Origin: JBAYZQ01 sp041672385
GTDB taxonomy: Bacteria > Spirochaetota > Spirochaetia > Sphaerochaetales > Sphaerochaetaceae
NCBI GenBank assembly: GCA_041672385.1
Contig: JBAYZQ010000015.1
Location: 1-27,473, forward strand
Reading direction: 5' to 3'
Length of the DNA stretch: 27,473 bases
Numbering within the stretch: the first letter of the stretch is position 1; every line of letters begins with the position of its first letter. The notes under the pieces are model-generated. The model was not told the origin of the DNA. It saw only the letters and a list, made by a program, of their open reading frames with translations, and did no database searches. Positions 7,427-15,608 of the stretch are shown here, in pieces. The position numbers and the translations under genes are program-made.

Positions 7427-9994
7427 GTGAACAATACAGAACAAACTACAGAAATCAAAAATAACGAAAGGCCTAAACTAGCTGTTAAGAATAACACTAT
7501 TTATCTTCTTCCAATAAGAAACGGTGTTATTTTTCCTGGCGTCTATACTCCTTTGACAATAACAAATAAAGCTGATATTGAGATAATAAATCAAGCACAA
7601 AGCCAAAAAGGAATTGGCCTTATTTTACTTAAAGAAAAAACTCCAGGGGAAGTTGAAAAAGAAATTACACCAATTGAAGGAATCTTAGATGATTCAAATG
7701 AAGAATCTTTTATTTCTCAAGTTCAAAAGATTTTTAACATTTCTATGGATGAATACAAAAACTATTCAAAGAATTATCCCTATCAACAAAGATATTATCA
7801 CATAGGAAGTTATGCTAGAATTATCAAAACACTTTCTCTACCAGACGGAAGTATTAGCCTTTATCTAAACGTAATTAACCGTTTTTCAGTAAAGCAGTTT
7901 TTTTCTAATGGTAAATTCTTAATTGCAAATGTTGATTTTCTTGAAGATGATTATAGCAACATGGATCTTACAACTCAGGAAGCCTATAAAAAAATCCTTC
8001 TTCATGAAATTTCACAAACCAGTAGTAATACAAATCTTTTTAATGAAGAAATAAGAATAAATGTAGCCAACATAAACAGTCCAGGAAGACTCTGTGACTA
8101 CATTTCAAATAGCCTTGAAATCCCAAAACCTCAACAGCAAGAATTATTAGAAATAACAGATGTAAAAAAACGTATTGAGAAAGTTCTTTTCTTATTAAAA
8201 AAAGAAACCTCTATTTTAGAACTTAGAACTCAACTTGAAAATAAAATAAAAGATGAAGTGAATCAAAAACAAAAAGAATTCATTTTGAAAGAAGAACTAA
8301 AAAGTATTCAAGCTGAACTAGGAATAATTAATCCAGAAACAACAAATGGTAGAACTAGACTTGAAAAATTGGTTAAGAAATTTGAAGAAACCAAACTTAA
8401 CAAAGAAGCAGAAGAAGCTATTAAGGAAACCTTTGATCGAATGTACTCAATGGACCCATTTAATCATGAGTATTCCATTTTAGAATCCTATGTTCAAACG
8501 GTTTTAGATCTTCCTTGGAACAAGTTTAGTAGAGAGACTCCCTACTCTATAACTAAATCAAGACAAATTCTCGATCATGACCATTATGGAATCAAAGATG
8601 TAAAACAAAGAATTCTAGAATTTATTGCTGTTAGGAATCTTAAAAAAGATAATAGTGGGTCTATAATCTGTCTTGAAGGACCTCCAGGAGTTGGTAAAAC
8701 AAGTATTGGATTTTCCATTGCTCGAACACTTTCAAAGAAGTGTTTTAGATTCTCAGTTGGTGGTGTAAGAGACGAAGCAGAAATTAAAGGACATAGAAGA
8801 ACTTATATTGGTGCAATGCCAGGTAAAATTATTCAGGGATTGAAAATTACTCAAAACATGGATCCAGTTTTCTTGATTGATGAAATTGATAAATTACAAA
8901 ATTCTTCCGTCCAAGGAGATCCTGCATCAGCACTTTTAGAAGTGCTTGATCCAGAACAAAATAAAACCTTTAGAGATCATTATCTTGATATTCCTTTTGA
9001 TATCTCACATATTCTTTTCATTGTCACCGCAAACGATAAGTCGAAGATTCCAAGACCTTTGTTAGACAGAATGGAAGTTATAGAAGTCTCAGGCTACACG
9101 AGTCAAGAAAAACTGCAAATTGGTAAAAATTATCTTCTTCCAAAAGCAAGAAAGAATAATGGATTAACTACAAAAAACATTTCTTTTACCACAAAGATTC
9201 TTGGAACCATTGCTGATTCCTATGCAAGAGAAGCAGGAGTAAGAAACTATGAAAAAGCAATAAATAAAATTTGTAGAAAAGTAGCTTTGGAACAAATGGA
9301 AAACCCAGAAAGTCCACAACCGATAAAAATTAATCAAAAAAATATTACCAAATATCTTGGTGACCCAATATTCCGTGAAGATGAAATAGTAAGAGCTTCA
9401 AAAGTTGGAATGTCAATCGGCCTAGCCTACACAGGTTTTGGTGGAGCAACTCTAGCCATAGAAGCAATAAAAGTTCCTGGTAAAGGGGCTTTAAAACTTA
9501 CTGGTCAGCTAGGAGATGTGATGAAGGAATCTGCTGATATTGCTTATACTTACATGAAAAGTGTTAGCGAAAAATACAATATTGACAGCAAACTTTTTAC
9601 TAAATACGATTTTCATGTACACTTTCCAGACGGAGCTACTCCAAAAGATGGCCCAAGTGCTGGAGGTGCAATTTGTAGTGCTTTGTTCTCACTCTTTTCA
9701 GGTAAACTAATTGATCAACAACTAACCATGACTGGAGAACTGACCTTAACAGGAAGAATAACTGAAATTGGTGGAGTTAAAGAAAAACTTTTAGCTGTTA
9801 AAAGAAATAGATTTACCAAAGTGATACTTCCATTATCAAATAAAAAAGATGTTATAAAACTTGATAAAGAAATTACAAGTGATTTAACTTTCTATTTTGT
9901 TACTGAAGTTGGCCAAGTACTTGATCTTGCTTTTGATTTAGAAGACAAAGATAATACATTAAAGGTTATTGAGATACTTGATTTTACATGTTAG
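7427..9994 (+). CDS. lon: ATP-dependent protease Lon
   Basis: Cytoplasmic hexameric AAA+ serine protease that degrades damaged and regulatory proteins. Its 855 residues include an N-terminal substrate-binding domain (YLLPIRNGVIFPG near residue 26), a long helical linker, Walker A GPPGVGKTS near 418-426, Walker B FLIDEIDK near 482, the arginine-finger region, and a C-terminal protease domain with the catalytic pair Ser744 (DGPSAGG) and Lys785 (GGVKEKL). The family usually has 770-820 residues; the extra length is in the N-terminal tail and inserts in the N domain. The start is GTG with AAGGA six bases upstream. No CIRCE or other heat-shock operator is visible; a 6-bp inverted repeat AAATTG/CAATTT lies at about 7375-7396. 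The U32 gene follows after 20 bases, so they are probably cotranscribed. Confidence 0.97.
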   Translation: MNNTEQTTEIKNNERPKLAVKNNTIYLLPIRNGVIFPGVYTPLTITNKADIEIINQAQSQKGIGLILLKEKTPGEVEKEITPIEGILDDSNEESFISQVQKIFNISMDEYKNYSKNYPYQQRYYHIGSYARIIKTLSLPDGSISLYLNVINRFSVKQFFSNGKFLIANVDFLEDDYSNMDLTTQEAYKKILLHEISQTSSNTNLFNEEIRINVANINSPGRLCDYISNSLEIPKPQQQELLEITDVKKRIEKVLFLLKKETSILELRTQLENKIKDEVNQKQKEFILKEELKSIQAELGIINPETTNGRTRLEKLVKKFEETKLNKEAEEAIKETFDRMYSMDPFNHEYSILESYVQTVLDLPWNKFSRETPYSITKSRQILDHDHYGIKDVKQRILEFIAVRNLKKDNSGSIICLEGPPGVGKTSIGFSIARTLSKKCFRFSVGGVRDEAEIKGHRRTYIGAMPGKIIQGLKITQNMDPVFLIDEIDKLQNSSVQGDPASALLEVLDPEQNKTFRDHYLDIPFDISHILFIVTANDKSKIPRPLLDRMEVIEVSGYTSQEKLQIGKNYLLPKARKNNGLTTKNISFTTKILGTIADSYAREAGVRNYEKAINKICRKVALEQMENPESPQPIKINQKNITKYLGDPIFREDEIVRASKVGMSIGLAYTGFGGATLAIEAIKVPGKGALKLTGQLGDVMKESADIAYTYMKSVSEKYNIDSKLFTKYDFHVHFPDGATPKDGPSAGGAICSALFSLFSGKLIDQQLTMTGELTLTGRITEIGGVKEKLLAVKRNRFTKVILPLSNKKDVIKLDKEITSDLTFYFVTEVGQVLDLAFDLEDKDNTLKVIEILDFTC

Positions 9995-10014
9995 CTTATA
10001 TTTAAGGAAAAAAA

Positions 10015-11214
10015 ATGGAACTACTTTCACCAGCAGGAAATTACGACAAACTTGAAGCAGCTTTTGCCTATGGAGCAGATGCTGCTTATATGGGAATGCA
10101 AAATTTTTCACTTAGAACGCGAGCTGATAATTTTGATTTATCTGAAATTAATAAAATTATTGAATTAAAAAAGAAATTTAATACTAAAATTTACTGTGCT
10201 TTAAACATTTTCTTTCATGAAGATGAACTTGATATGTTAGAAGAAAAAATTGATGCAATAAGGGCCTTCCCTTTTGATGCTTTTATAGTTTCAGATCTTG
10301 GAACTGTTGACATCCTTCAAAAGTATTTTCCTGATAGAGAACTTCACCTTTCCACTCAAGCCAATTGTTTAAATGGTAACAGCGTAAAAATCTATAAAAA
10401 ATTAGGATTTAAAAGAATTATTTTAGGCCGTGAAACTCCCCTAACCGACATAAGACGAATAAAAGATGCTTGTCCTGAAATGGAAATTGAAGCCTTTGTT
10501 CATGGAGCCATGTGTATGGCCTATAGTGGAAGATGTTTTTTGTCTAGCCATTTGACCGGACGAAGTGCTAACCAAGGTGACTGTGCCCATACTTGTCGTT
10601 GGAATTATCGCTTGGCACTTCAGGAAACTGAAAGACCTGATTTATATTATCCAATACTTCAAGAAGACAAAGGACTCACAATTCTTTCCAGTAAAGATTT
10701 ATGCATGATAGACCATCTAAAAGATCTTAAAGACGCTGGAGTTGACTCACTTAAAATTGAAGGACGAATGAAAAGTATTTATTACGTTGCAACCATAACA
10801 AGAGCTTACAGAAAAGCTATTGAGGCCCTTGATGATTCTTCAGTAGATATGTCTTTTTATAGAAAAGAACTTGATAACGTAAGTCATCGAGAATTTTCTA
10901 CAGGTTTTTTCTATGGCCACGGTCCAATTGATGTTCCATCAAAGGCAGGTTATGAAAGAACTTATCAATTCTTGGGAATACTAAAAGAAGAAGTTAAACC
11001 TAATATTTGGTCTTTGGATATAAAAAACCAAATTTCAATTGATAAACCCATCGAATACATGGGACCGGATATTAAAATGATTTCAGATAATAATTTTAAA
11101 GTTCTTGATAAAGATTTTAAAGAAGTAGAGCATATTGACCATTGTCAAACAGCTTATATACAAACTTCTATCCCAGTGAAAAGTGGATGGATAATTCGGA
11201 GCAAAATTATTTGA
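10015..11214 (+). CDS. Peptidase U32-family protein, likely TrhP-type tRNA hydroxylation factor
   Basis: A 399-residue protein beginning MELLSPAGNYDKLEAAFAYG, the U32 TIM-barrel start, with the U32 signature EAFVHGAMCMAYSGRCFLSS near residues 160-179 followed by CAHTCRWNY. The cysteines in these two blocks (Cys168, Cys175, and the CAHTC pair) match those that bind an iron-sulphur cluster in the family. Members such as YegQ are now assigned to hydroxylation of U34 in tRNA (ho5U) rather than proteolysis; others act on 23S rRNA, so the exact target is open. It has AAGGA before the ATG and sits 20 bases after lon. Its TGA overlaps the TTG start of the next gene, pointing to a coupled operon. Confidence 0.85.
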   Translation: MELLSPAGNYDKLEAAFAYGADAAYMGMQNFSLRTRADNFDLSEINKIIELKKKFNTKIYCALNIFFHEDELDMLEEKIDAIRAFPFDAFIVSDLGTVDILQKYFPDRELHLSTQANCLNGNSVKIYKKLGFKRIILGRETPLTDIRRIKDACPEMEIEAFVHGAMCMAYSGRCFLSSHLTGRSANQGDCAHTCRWNYRLALQETERPDLYYPILQEDKGLTILSSKDLCMIDHLKDLKDAGVDSLKIEGRMKSIYYVATITRAYRKAIEALDDSSVDMSFYRKELDNVSHREFSTGFFYGHGPIDVPSKAGYERTYQFLGILKEEVKPNIWSLDIKNQISIDKPIEYMGPDIKMISDNNFKVLDKDFKEVEHIDHCQTAYIQTSIPVKSGWIIRSKII

Positions 11215-11924
11215 AAAAGATTGTAATAATATTTATTATTCTCTCTTTAGTATCTCTTCCAGTTTTTTCAAAATTTATTGATTCATTTAGTTTCCTTGAA
11301 AACTATGAAAGTTATTCTTTATTTATTAAAGCTATTAAGAATAATGAAGCTCAACCTTTGTGTTCAAAATTGTATGAAAAGTTAGACTTTTCTTCTTCTA
11401 GTTTAATTGAAAAATCAGTTTTAGAAATTAAAACAAAATTGAATTATTCAAGATATCTAATTGAAAATAATCAAAAAAGTAAAGCTGAAATTCTTCTAAA
11501 AGAAGCAGAAATAGAAATTCAAAATATTAAAACTCACGAAATATTTTACAATTTATTAGAAGCAGAATCAAAAAGCCTATGGTATTTAATAAATCATTTT
11601 AAATATTTATCAAAAGCAGTTAAAGCCACAAATCTTACTAAAAGTAACTTCAAATCTTATTCAAATGAAATATCAGCCGTTTTACAGTATGCAAACCTTC
11701 TTCTTTATACTCCTGGAAAAGATCCTTCAGAAGCTCTTAAAATCTTTAAAACTATTGAAAATGAAAATTTACAGGTGTGGGATCTATTCTCTTTGTATAG
11801 TGGACTAGGAATATCATACTTTAAGTTAAAAAATTCAACGAAGGCCTTATTATATTTATCACAAGCAAAAAATATTTATGTGGGTGATGAGTTGATAAAT
11901 AAAACCTTGTTAAAGTTAAAATAG
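11211..11924 (+). CDS. Exported helical repeat (TPR-like) protein, function unknown
   Basis: The preferred start is TTG at 11211, overlapping the U32 stop as TTGA, with GGAG (11198-11201) nine bases before; it gives a 237-residue product starting with a clean signal peptide, (M)KKIVIIFIILSLVSLPVFS. Longer starts at 11142 or 11187 would run deep into the U32 gene and place charged residues before the hydrophobic core. The rest is helix-rich: paired helices such as NNQKSKAEILLKEAEIEIQ and a last block GLGISYFKLKNSTKALLYLS that looks like a tetratricopeptide unit. No lipobox cysteine follows the signal, so a periplasmic protein is likely. The glycosyltransferase gene starts nine bases later, its Shine-Dalgarno touching this stop. 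The role is unknown; TPR proteins usually hold complexes together. Confidence 0.7.
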   Translation: MKKIVIIFIILSLVSLPVFSKFIDSFSFLENYESYSLFIKAIKNNEAQPLCSKLYEKLDFSSSSLIEKSVLEIKTKLNYSRYLIENNQKSKAEILLKEAEIEIQNIKTHEIFYNLLEAESKSLWYLINHFKYLSKAVKATNLTKSNFKSYSNEISAVLQYANLLLYTPGKDPSEALKIFKTIENENLQVWDLFSLYSGLGISYFKLKNSTKALLYLSQAKNIYVGDELINKTLLKLK

Positions 11925-11933
11925 GAGGAAAAA

Positions 11934-13061
11934 GTGCTTATCATTTCAATAATAATTTTTATTTTTAGCATAATCTGTATGATTGTAACTTTCTCAAACA
12001 AAAAAGAACTTGAAAAAATTAACAAAATCCCAATCTTACATGAAGGTGAGAAAGTTTCAATTTGCATTCCTGCTAGAAACGAAGAAACAAAAATTAAAAC
12101 TTGTCTTGAAGGGATGTTAAATCAATCCTACACCAACAATGAAATTCTTGTGCTAGATGATAATTCTACTGATAAAACTTGGGATATTATTACCAAAATG
12201 GCCTCAATTCACCCCCAAATAAAACCTATTAAAGGGAAGATTTTAAAAAAAGGTTGGAAAGGAAAGCAATTTGCTATGGAACAATTACTTGAAAAATCAA
12301 CAGGTTTTTATATTTTGTTTACTGATGCAGATACTAAACACAAAGAAAATAGCATTGCAAAGGGTGTGTCCATACTAAAAAATAAAAATGTTGATTTAGT
12401 TACAGGATATCCTAAAATTTCAATAACTAAATATTGGGCAGCTCTTGTTGCAAGTAACATGGTTTTTAATACAGCCCTTTTCCTTCCATTATTTCTTCAA
12501 AGTAAATTAAAATTTAAAGGACTAGCTATGGCCTTCGGTCCTTACATGCTTTTAAAAAAATCATCCTTATTAGAAATTGACGGCTTTAACAATTTTAAAA
12601 ATATAGTGACAGATGATGTTGCCTTAAGCCGTACATTAAAGAAAAAGAAATTTAAACAAATATTTATCGATTTAAAAGATGAAGAAGAATGCAACATGTA
12701 CGAAAATTTTCCTCAAGCCTTTAAAAGTATTAGTAGAAGTATTACAGGCGTTATTAACCCTATATGGTTTCCTCTACTATTAGTGGCAATGGGACTTTTA
12801 TTAATTAGTGCTTTTAGTATTCCCCTTGCAATTATTTTAATTTTACAACAAGGTTCTTTTTCAATAGAAAGTCTATTTTTTTTAGTCGGAGGATTAGTAT
12901 TGTACTTTTCCTGGTACACAATGTGTCGTTTCCATGACTTCTCCAAGGCCGTTTCAAAAAGCCAGCCTCTTGCCTTCATTATGGTTATATTTTTATATCT
13001 ATTTAGTTTTTCCATTACGGTTTTTGGGGTAAAATCCTATTGGAAAGATCGTCAAATTTAG
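11934..13061 (+). CDS. Membrane-anchored family 2 glycosyltransferase
   Basis: A 375-residue inner-membrane enzyme: one N-terminal helix (residues 1-20), a GT-A domain facing the cytoplasm, and about three C-terminal helices (276-306, 313-329, 347-366). GT2 landmarks are VSICIPARNEE (41-51), LDDNSTDKT (74-82), GWKGKQFAM (107-115), the metal-binding FTDADTK (129-135) and VTDDVALSRTLKKKKF (225-240) as acceptor/catalytic loop. The GWxGK block and layout resemble glycosyltransferases of the CrtQ/hopanoid-associated group, which act on lipid acceptors, but the acceptor here cannot be read from the sequence. The start is GTG after AGGAGG. It ends a lon-U32-TPR-GT2 run. The likely role is surface glycolipid synthesis, by inference. 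Confidence 0.85.
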   Translation: MLIISIIIFIFSIICMIVTFSNKKELEKINKIPILHEGEKVSICIPARNEETKIKTCLEGMLNQSYTNNEILVLDDNSTDKTWDIITKMASIHPQIKPIKGKILKKGWKGKQFAMEQLLEKSTGFYILFTDADTKHKENSIAKGVSILKNKNVDLVTGYPKISITKYWAALVASNMVFNTALFLPLFLQSKLKFKGLAMAFGPYMLLKKSSLLEIDGFNNFKNIVTDDVALSRTLKKKKFKQIFIDLKDEEECNMYENFPQAFKSISRSITGVINPIWFPLLLVAMGLLLISAFSIPLAIILILQQGSFSIESLFFLVGGLVLYFSWYTMCRFHDFSKAVSKSQPLAFIMVIFLYLFSFSITVFGVKSYWKDRQI

Positions 13062-13066
13062 TAAAA

Positions 13067-13118
13067 TGGCTAAAATTTGCCTTTAATAGTCTAATTTTTA
13101 ATATTTTTAGCTATTTTT
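13067..13118 (+). terminator. Possible terminator after the glycosyltransferase gene
   Basis: TGGCTAAAA (13067-13075) can pair with TTTTAGCTA (13105-13113), nine pairs with one G-T, followed by TTTTT. The 29-base loop is long, so the call is tentative. Confidence 0.35.
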
Positions 13119-13141
13119 ATTCATTTTTTTTTGTTTTAGGC

Positions 13142-13169
13142 TTGCACAATGCTATTTTTATGCTAAAAT
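13142..13169 (+). promoter_or_regulatory. Promoter of the Hc1-like gene
   Basis: TTGCAC (13142-13147) and TAAAAT (13164-13169) at 16-base spacing, the -10 preceded by TGC (extended -10). Transcription would start near 13176, and GGAGG (13188-13192) serves the ATG at 13199. Confidence 0.7.
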
Positions 13170-13198
13170 TAGTTCATATATGAATATGGAGGATAATT

Positions 13199-13378
13199 AT
13201 GGGAAATCATGACAATTTAGTGGAACAGTTTCAAGTTTATCTAGCAGAGAATGAGAAATTTGAAACCAAGGGTGTAAAAGCTTCTGCAGCAAGAGCAAGA
13301 AAAGCACTTGCCGAAATTTCAAAACTTTGTAAAGAAAGAAGAAAAGAGATTCAGGAAGCCAAGAACGCTCTTAACTAG
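13199..13378 (+). CDS. Histone H1-like protein of the Hc1 type
   Basis: A 59-residue protein, MGNHDNLVEQFQVYLAENEK, then GVKASAARARKALAEISKLC near residues 25-44 and KERRKEI. The pattern of acidic helix, small-residue turn and basic helix with RARKAL...I.KL..E.RKE matches the N-terminal domain of chlamydial Hc1 and short Hc1-like proteins of other bacteria. Those bind DNA and condense or organise the nucleoid. The present protein lacks the long lysine/alanine tail of chlamydial Hc1, so strong condensation is unlikely; a minor nucleoid role is inferred. It has its own extended -10 promoter, a strong GGAGG site and its own terminator, so it is a single-gene unit that could be highly expressed. 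Confidence 0.75.
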   Translation: MGNHDNLVEQFQVYLAENEKFETKGVKASAARARKALAEISKLCKERRKEIQEAKNALN

Positions 13379-13400
13379 TTTCTTATTTTTTTCGATAAAA

Positions 13401-13428
13401 AAAAACCAGCCTCACAGCTGGTTTTTTT
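13401..13428. terminator. Bidirectional terminator between the Hc1-like gene and yhbY
   Basis: AAAAACCAGC (13401-13410), loop CTCACA, GCTGGTTTTT (13417-13426). A perfect 10-bp stem with A residues on one side and T residues on the other, so it can stop both the plus-strand Hc1-like gene and the minus-strand acyl-CoA ligase/yhbY operon. Confidence 0.92.
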
Positions 13429-13438
13429 ATGCTTTTTT

Positions 13439-13735
13439 TTACTTTTCTTCTAAGTGAATTTTTCTTTCTGGATTTCTTGCTTCCTGCCTAAAAAAAACAG
13501 ATGTAAATCCAATAATACAAATTAATTCACTATCAGTATCTTCAGCTAATTTAGCACTTAAACTTTTTATTTCATCCTTAAATCCTTGAAATTTTACTTT
13601 TACTAACTCATGATCAGTCAAAGCACTATCTAATGCTGAAATTACACTTTCACTCAACCCACTTTTACCAACCATTACAATGGGACTTAAAGGCTGAGCT
13701 AAAGACCTCAAATAACTTCTGGTTTTACTATTCAT
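13439..13735 (-). CDS. yhbY: YhbY-family RNA-binding protein (CRM domain)
   Basis: A 98-residue protein that is one CRM (CRS1-YhbY) domain, known in other bacteria to associate with pre-50S particles. It opens MNSKTRSYLRSLAQPLSPIV, then VGKSGLSESVISALDSAL near residues 22-39, the GKxG loop and helix typical of the family; ELVKVKF follows near 43 and the ending FRQEARNPERKIHL matches the usual R-strand. Usual length is 95-105. The ATG lies inside the acyl-CoA ligase gene (8-base overlap) with AAGGA eight bases before, so translation is probably coupled. It is last in the minus-strand operon and ends at the shared terminator. Confidence 0.92.
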   Translation of the reverse strand: MNSKTRSYLRSLAQPLSPIVMVGKSGLSESVISALDSALTDHELVKVKFQGFKDEIKSLSAKLAEDTDSELICIIGFTSVFFRQEARNPERKIHLEEK

Positions 13736-15458
13736 TTATTAATTCCTTATATTTGTCAAAAACCTTAAAACGTTGAATCTTTTTCGTACTGGTCATTTCC
13801 ATAGGTTCATCGACAACTACAACTTTCCTGATTTTCTTATAAGAAATCAAGTCCTTGTCCACCTCATCTACTAAAGAATTAATATATTTATCAAGACCCT
13901 TTTTATCATCTTGGTATTTTTTTATACAACTCTCCGAAGGATAAATAATTGCACAAATTGCTTCGCTCTTAGTTTTCTTATCAACAACATATCCAGCAAC
14001 GCAAATCTGCTCAATATCATTATACAACTGAAAATGATCTTCTACTTCTTCAGGGAAAACATTCTTTCCACCAGCTGTAACAATTATATTTTTCTTTCTT
14101 CCTGTAAGATAGACGTAGTTTTTGGCATCAATATGACCAACGTCTCCAGTATTAAGCCATCCTTCTCTATTAATTATTTCATCCGTTGCTTCTTGATTCT
14201 TATAATATCCTTTCATAACATTCGGTCCTCGAACGTAAAGAACTCCATTTCCCTCAGAATCAGGATCAACAACTTTCATTTCAATACCAGGACTAATCTT
14301 TCCAATACTAGTTTCTTCATAGGCAAAAATTGGGTTTAAGGTATCAATTGGACTAGTTTCTGTAAGTCCATACCCCTGAACAAAATCAATTCCAAGTTCA
14401 TTAAAATGCTTAAAGGTTGAAGACGGAAGTGGACCTCCTCCACAAATACAAATTCTATTATTCTCAAGAGCAATTTGCTTTAATAAAAATCCAAACATTC
14501 TCTTTCCCGGATTAACATGAAAAACTTTCTTAATAAATCCAGAAATTCCCATCAACATTCTAACTAAACCATAAACAAAAATGCCCTTTTCCCGAACACC
14601 ATGTAATAATCCAGCTATAAGTTTGTTAAACAACATTGGAACACCAAGGAACATCGTTACTTTAGAATCTCTCATTTCTTTAAAAATTTGACTTATGATT
14701 AATTTCTTTCCAAAAACACAAGCGGCCCCGACACTTAAACTTTCAATGAAAACCGCTAGCATCGTATAAGCATGATGTATAGGAAGAATGGCATAAAAAA
14801 TATCGGTTGGAAAAATATTCATGTTGCCTTGAGCCAAATAGCAATCAGAAACAAAATTCTCATGGGTAAGTTGTACTCCCTTTGGTGTACCTGTAGTACC
14901 ACTGGTAAATAGAATTGCTGCAACCTCATCTGCCTTTGGAAGTTCAATTTTTTGGTCTTGCTTCTCTTGTTTATTAAGGATGTAATTTTTCTCAGCACTT
15001 TTTTCAAGGCTTACCTTGGCAATAGCCTCTGGAATGTCTAATTTATTAATTTTCTCTTCATCAGCAAAAAGAAATTTAACATCAGCAAATTGCATAAGTT
15101 TTGAAATTTCTTCACAAGACAAAGAATAATCAATTGGAACTATAACTGCACCTGCAAACAAAGTTCCCAGATAAGCAAACCCCCATTCTGGACTATTTTT
15201 TCCAGTAAGACCAACCTTATCTCCATGTTTTATACCAGATTTTATAAGGAAATTAGCTACTCTCTTAACGATTTTATTTACATCCATATAGTCATATACA
15301 TCATGATCAGGAGTATATGCTTCAAAGCATTTATTGCTTGGATACCGTATTGTTGAAATTTCAAACATCTCAACAAGAGTTGGCCATTCGCCTTCAAAAT
15401 TCTTTCCTCGATAGCTATCGAGAAAATCCCAAGGTTTTGGATTATGCTTTACTTTCAT
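13728..15458 (-). CDS. Acyl-CoA/fatty-acid ligase (AMP-forming)
   Basis: A 576-residue adenylate-forming enzyme that activates a carboxylic acid, most likely a fatty acid, to acyl-AMP and then the CoA or ACP thioester. Landmarks: GDKVGLTGKNSPEWGFAYLG near residue 78, the P-loop AILFTSGTTGTPKGVQLTH near 184, YGLTETSP near 355, the WLNTGDVGHID block near 437, and the C-terminal hinge with GRKKNIIVTAGGKNVFPEEV near 452. A lysine in KKIQRFKV near the end matches the adenylation lysine. No transmembrane signal is seen; such enzymes sit at the inner face of the membrane. The ATG follows GGGGGTGAT. A perfect -10 (TATAAT, minus strand, 15507-15502) lies upstream without a good -35. Chain-length specificity cannot be read. 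Confidence 0.92.
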   Translation of the reverse strand: MKVKHNPKPWDFLDSYRGKNFEGEWPTLVEMFEISTIRYPSNKCFEAYTPDHDVYDYMDVNKIVKRVANFLIKSGIKHGDKVGLTGKNSPEWGFAYLGTLFAGAVIVPIDYSLSCEEISKLMQFADVKFLFADEEKINKLDIPEAIAKVSLEKSAEKNYILNKQEKQDQKIELPKADEVAAILFTSGTTGTPKGVQLTHENFVSDCYLAQGNMNIFPTDIFYAILPIHHAYTMLAVFIESLSVGAACVFGKKLIISQIFKEMRDSKVTMFLGVPMLFNKLIAGLLHGVREKGIFVYGLVRMLMGISGFIKKVFHVNPGKRMFGFLLKQIALENNRICICGGGPLPSSTFKHFNELGIDFVQGYGLTETSPIDTLNPIFAYEETSIGKISPGIEMKVVDPDSEGNGVLYVRGPNVMKGYYKNQEATDEIINREGWLNTGDVGHIDAKNYVYLTGRKKNIIVTAGGKNVFPEEVEDHFQLYNDIEQICVAGYVVDKKTKSEAICAIIYPSESCIKKYQDDKKGLDKYINSLVDEVDKDLISYKKIRKVVVVDEPMEMTSTKKIQRFKVFDKYKELINE

Positions 15459-15501
15459 ATATCACCCCCCCTTTTAAATTTTTCATTTTACAATTTATTG
15501 T

Positions 15502-15507
15502 ATTATA
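15502..15507 (-). promoter_or_regulatory. -10 box of the acyl-CoA ligase/yhbY operon
   Basis: TATAAT on the minus strand, 44 bases before the acyl-CoA ligase ATG, in the divergent spacer with folC. No recognisable -35 at 16-18 bases. Confidence 0.5.
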
Positions 15508-15533
15508 CTTAAAATAATGAGGCAAGCAGTTTA

Positions 15534-15562
15534 TTGACATTTTTTTCAAATTTGTATTTAAA
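15534..15562 (+). promoter_or_regulatory. Promoter of the folC operon
   Basis: A perfect TTGACA -35 (15534-15539) with TTTAAA (15557-15562) at 17 bases; TATTTA at 15555-15560 is the alternative -10. Transcription would begin near 15569, about 40 bases before the folC ATG. Confidence 0.6.
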
Positions 15563-15608
15563 AAAAATAATATGGACAATTTCTTGCTTTAAAGCTAAAG
15601 TAGATTCT

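Noticed and set aside
13911..14339. 142-residue plus-strand frame inside the acyl-CoA ligase
   Set aside because: It lies fully antisense to conserved adenylation motifs and has an asparagine/serine-rich composition typical of antisense frames.
15534..15608. Longer folC start at TTG 15534
   Set aside because: The TTG is the first triplet of a perfect TTGACA promoter box, the encoded extra 25 residues do not look like FolC, and the ATG at 15609 begins the conserved region.
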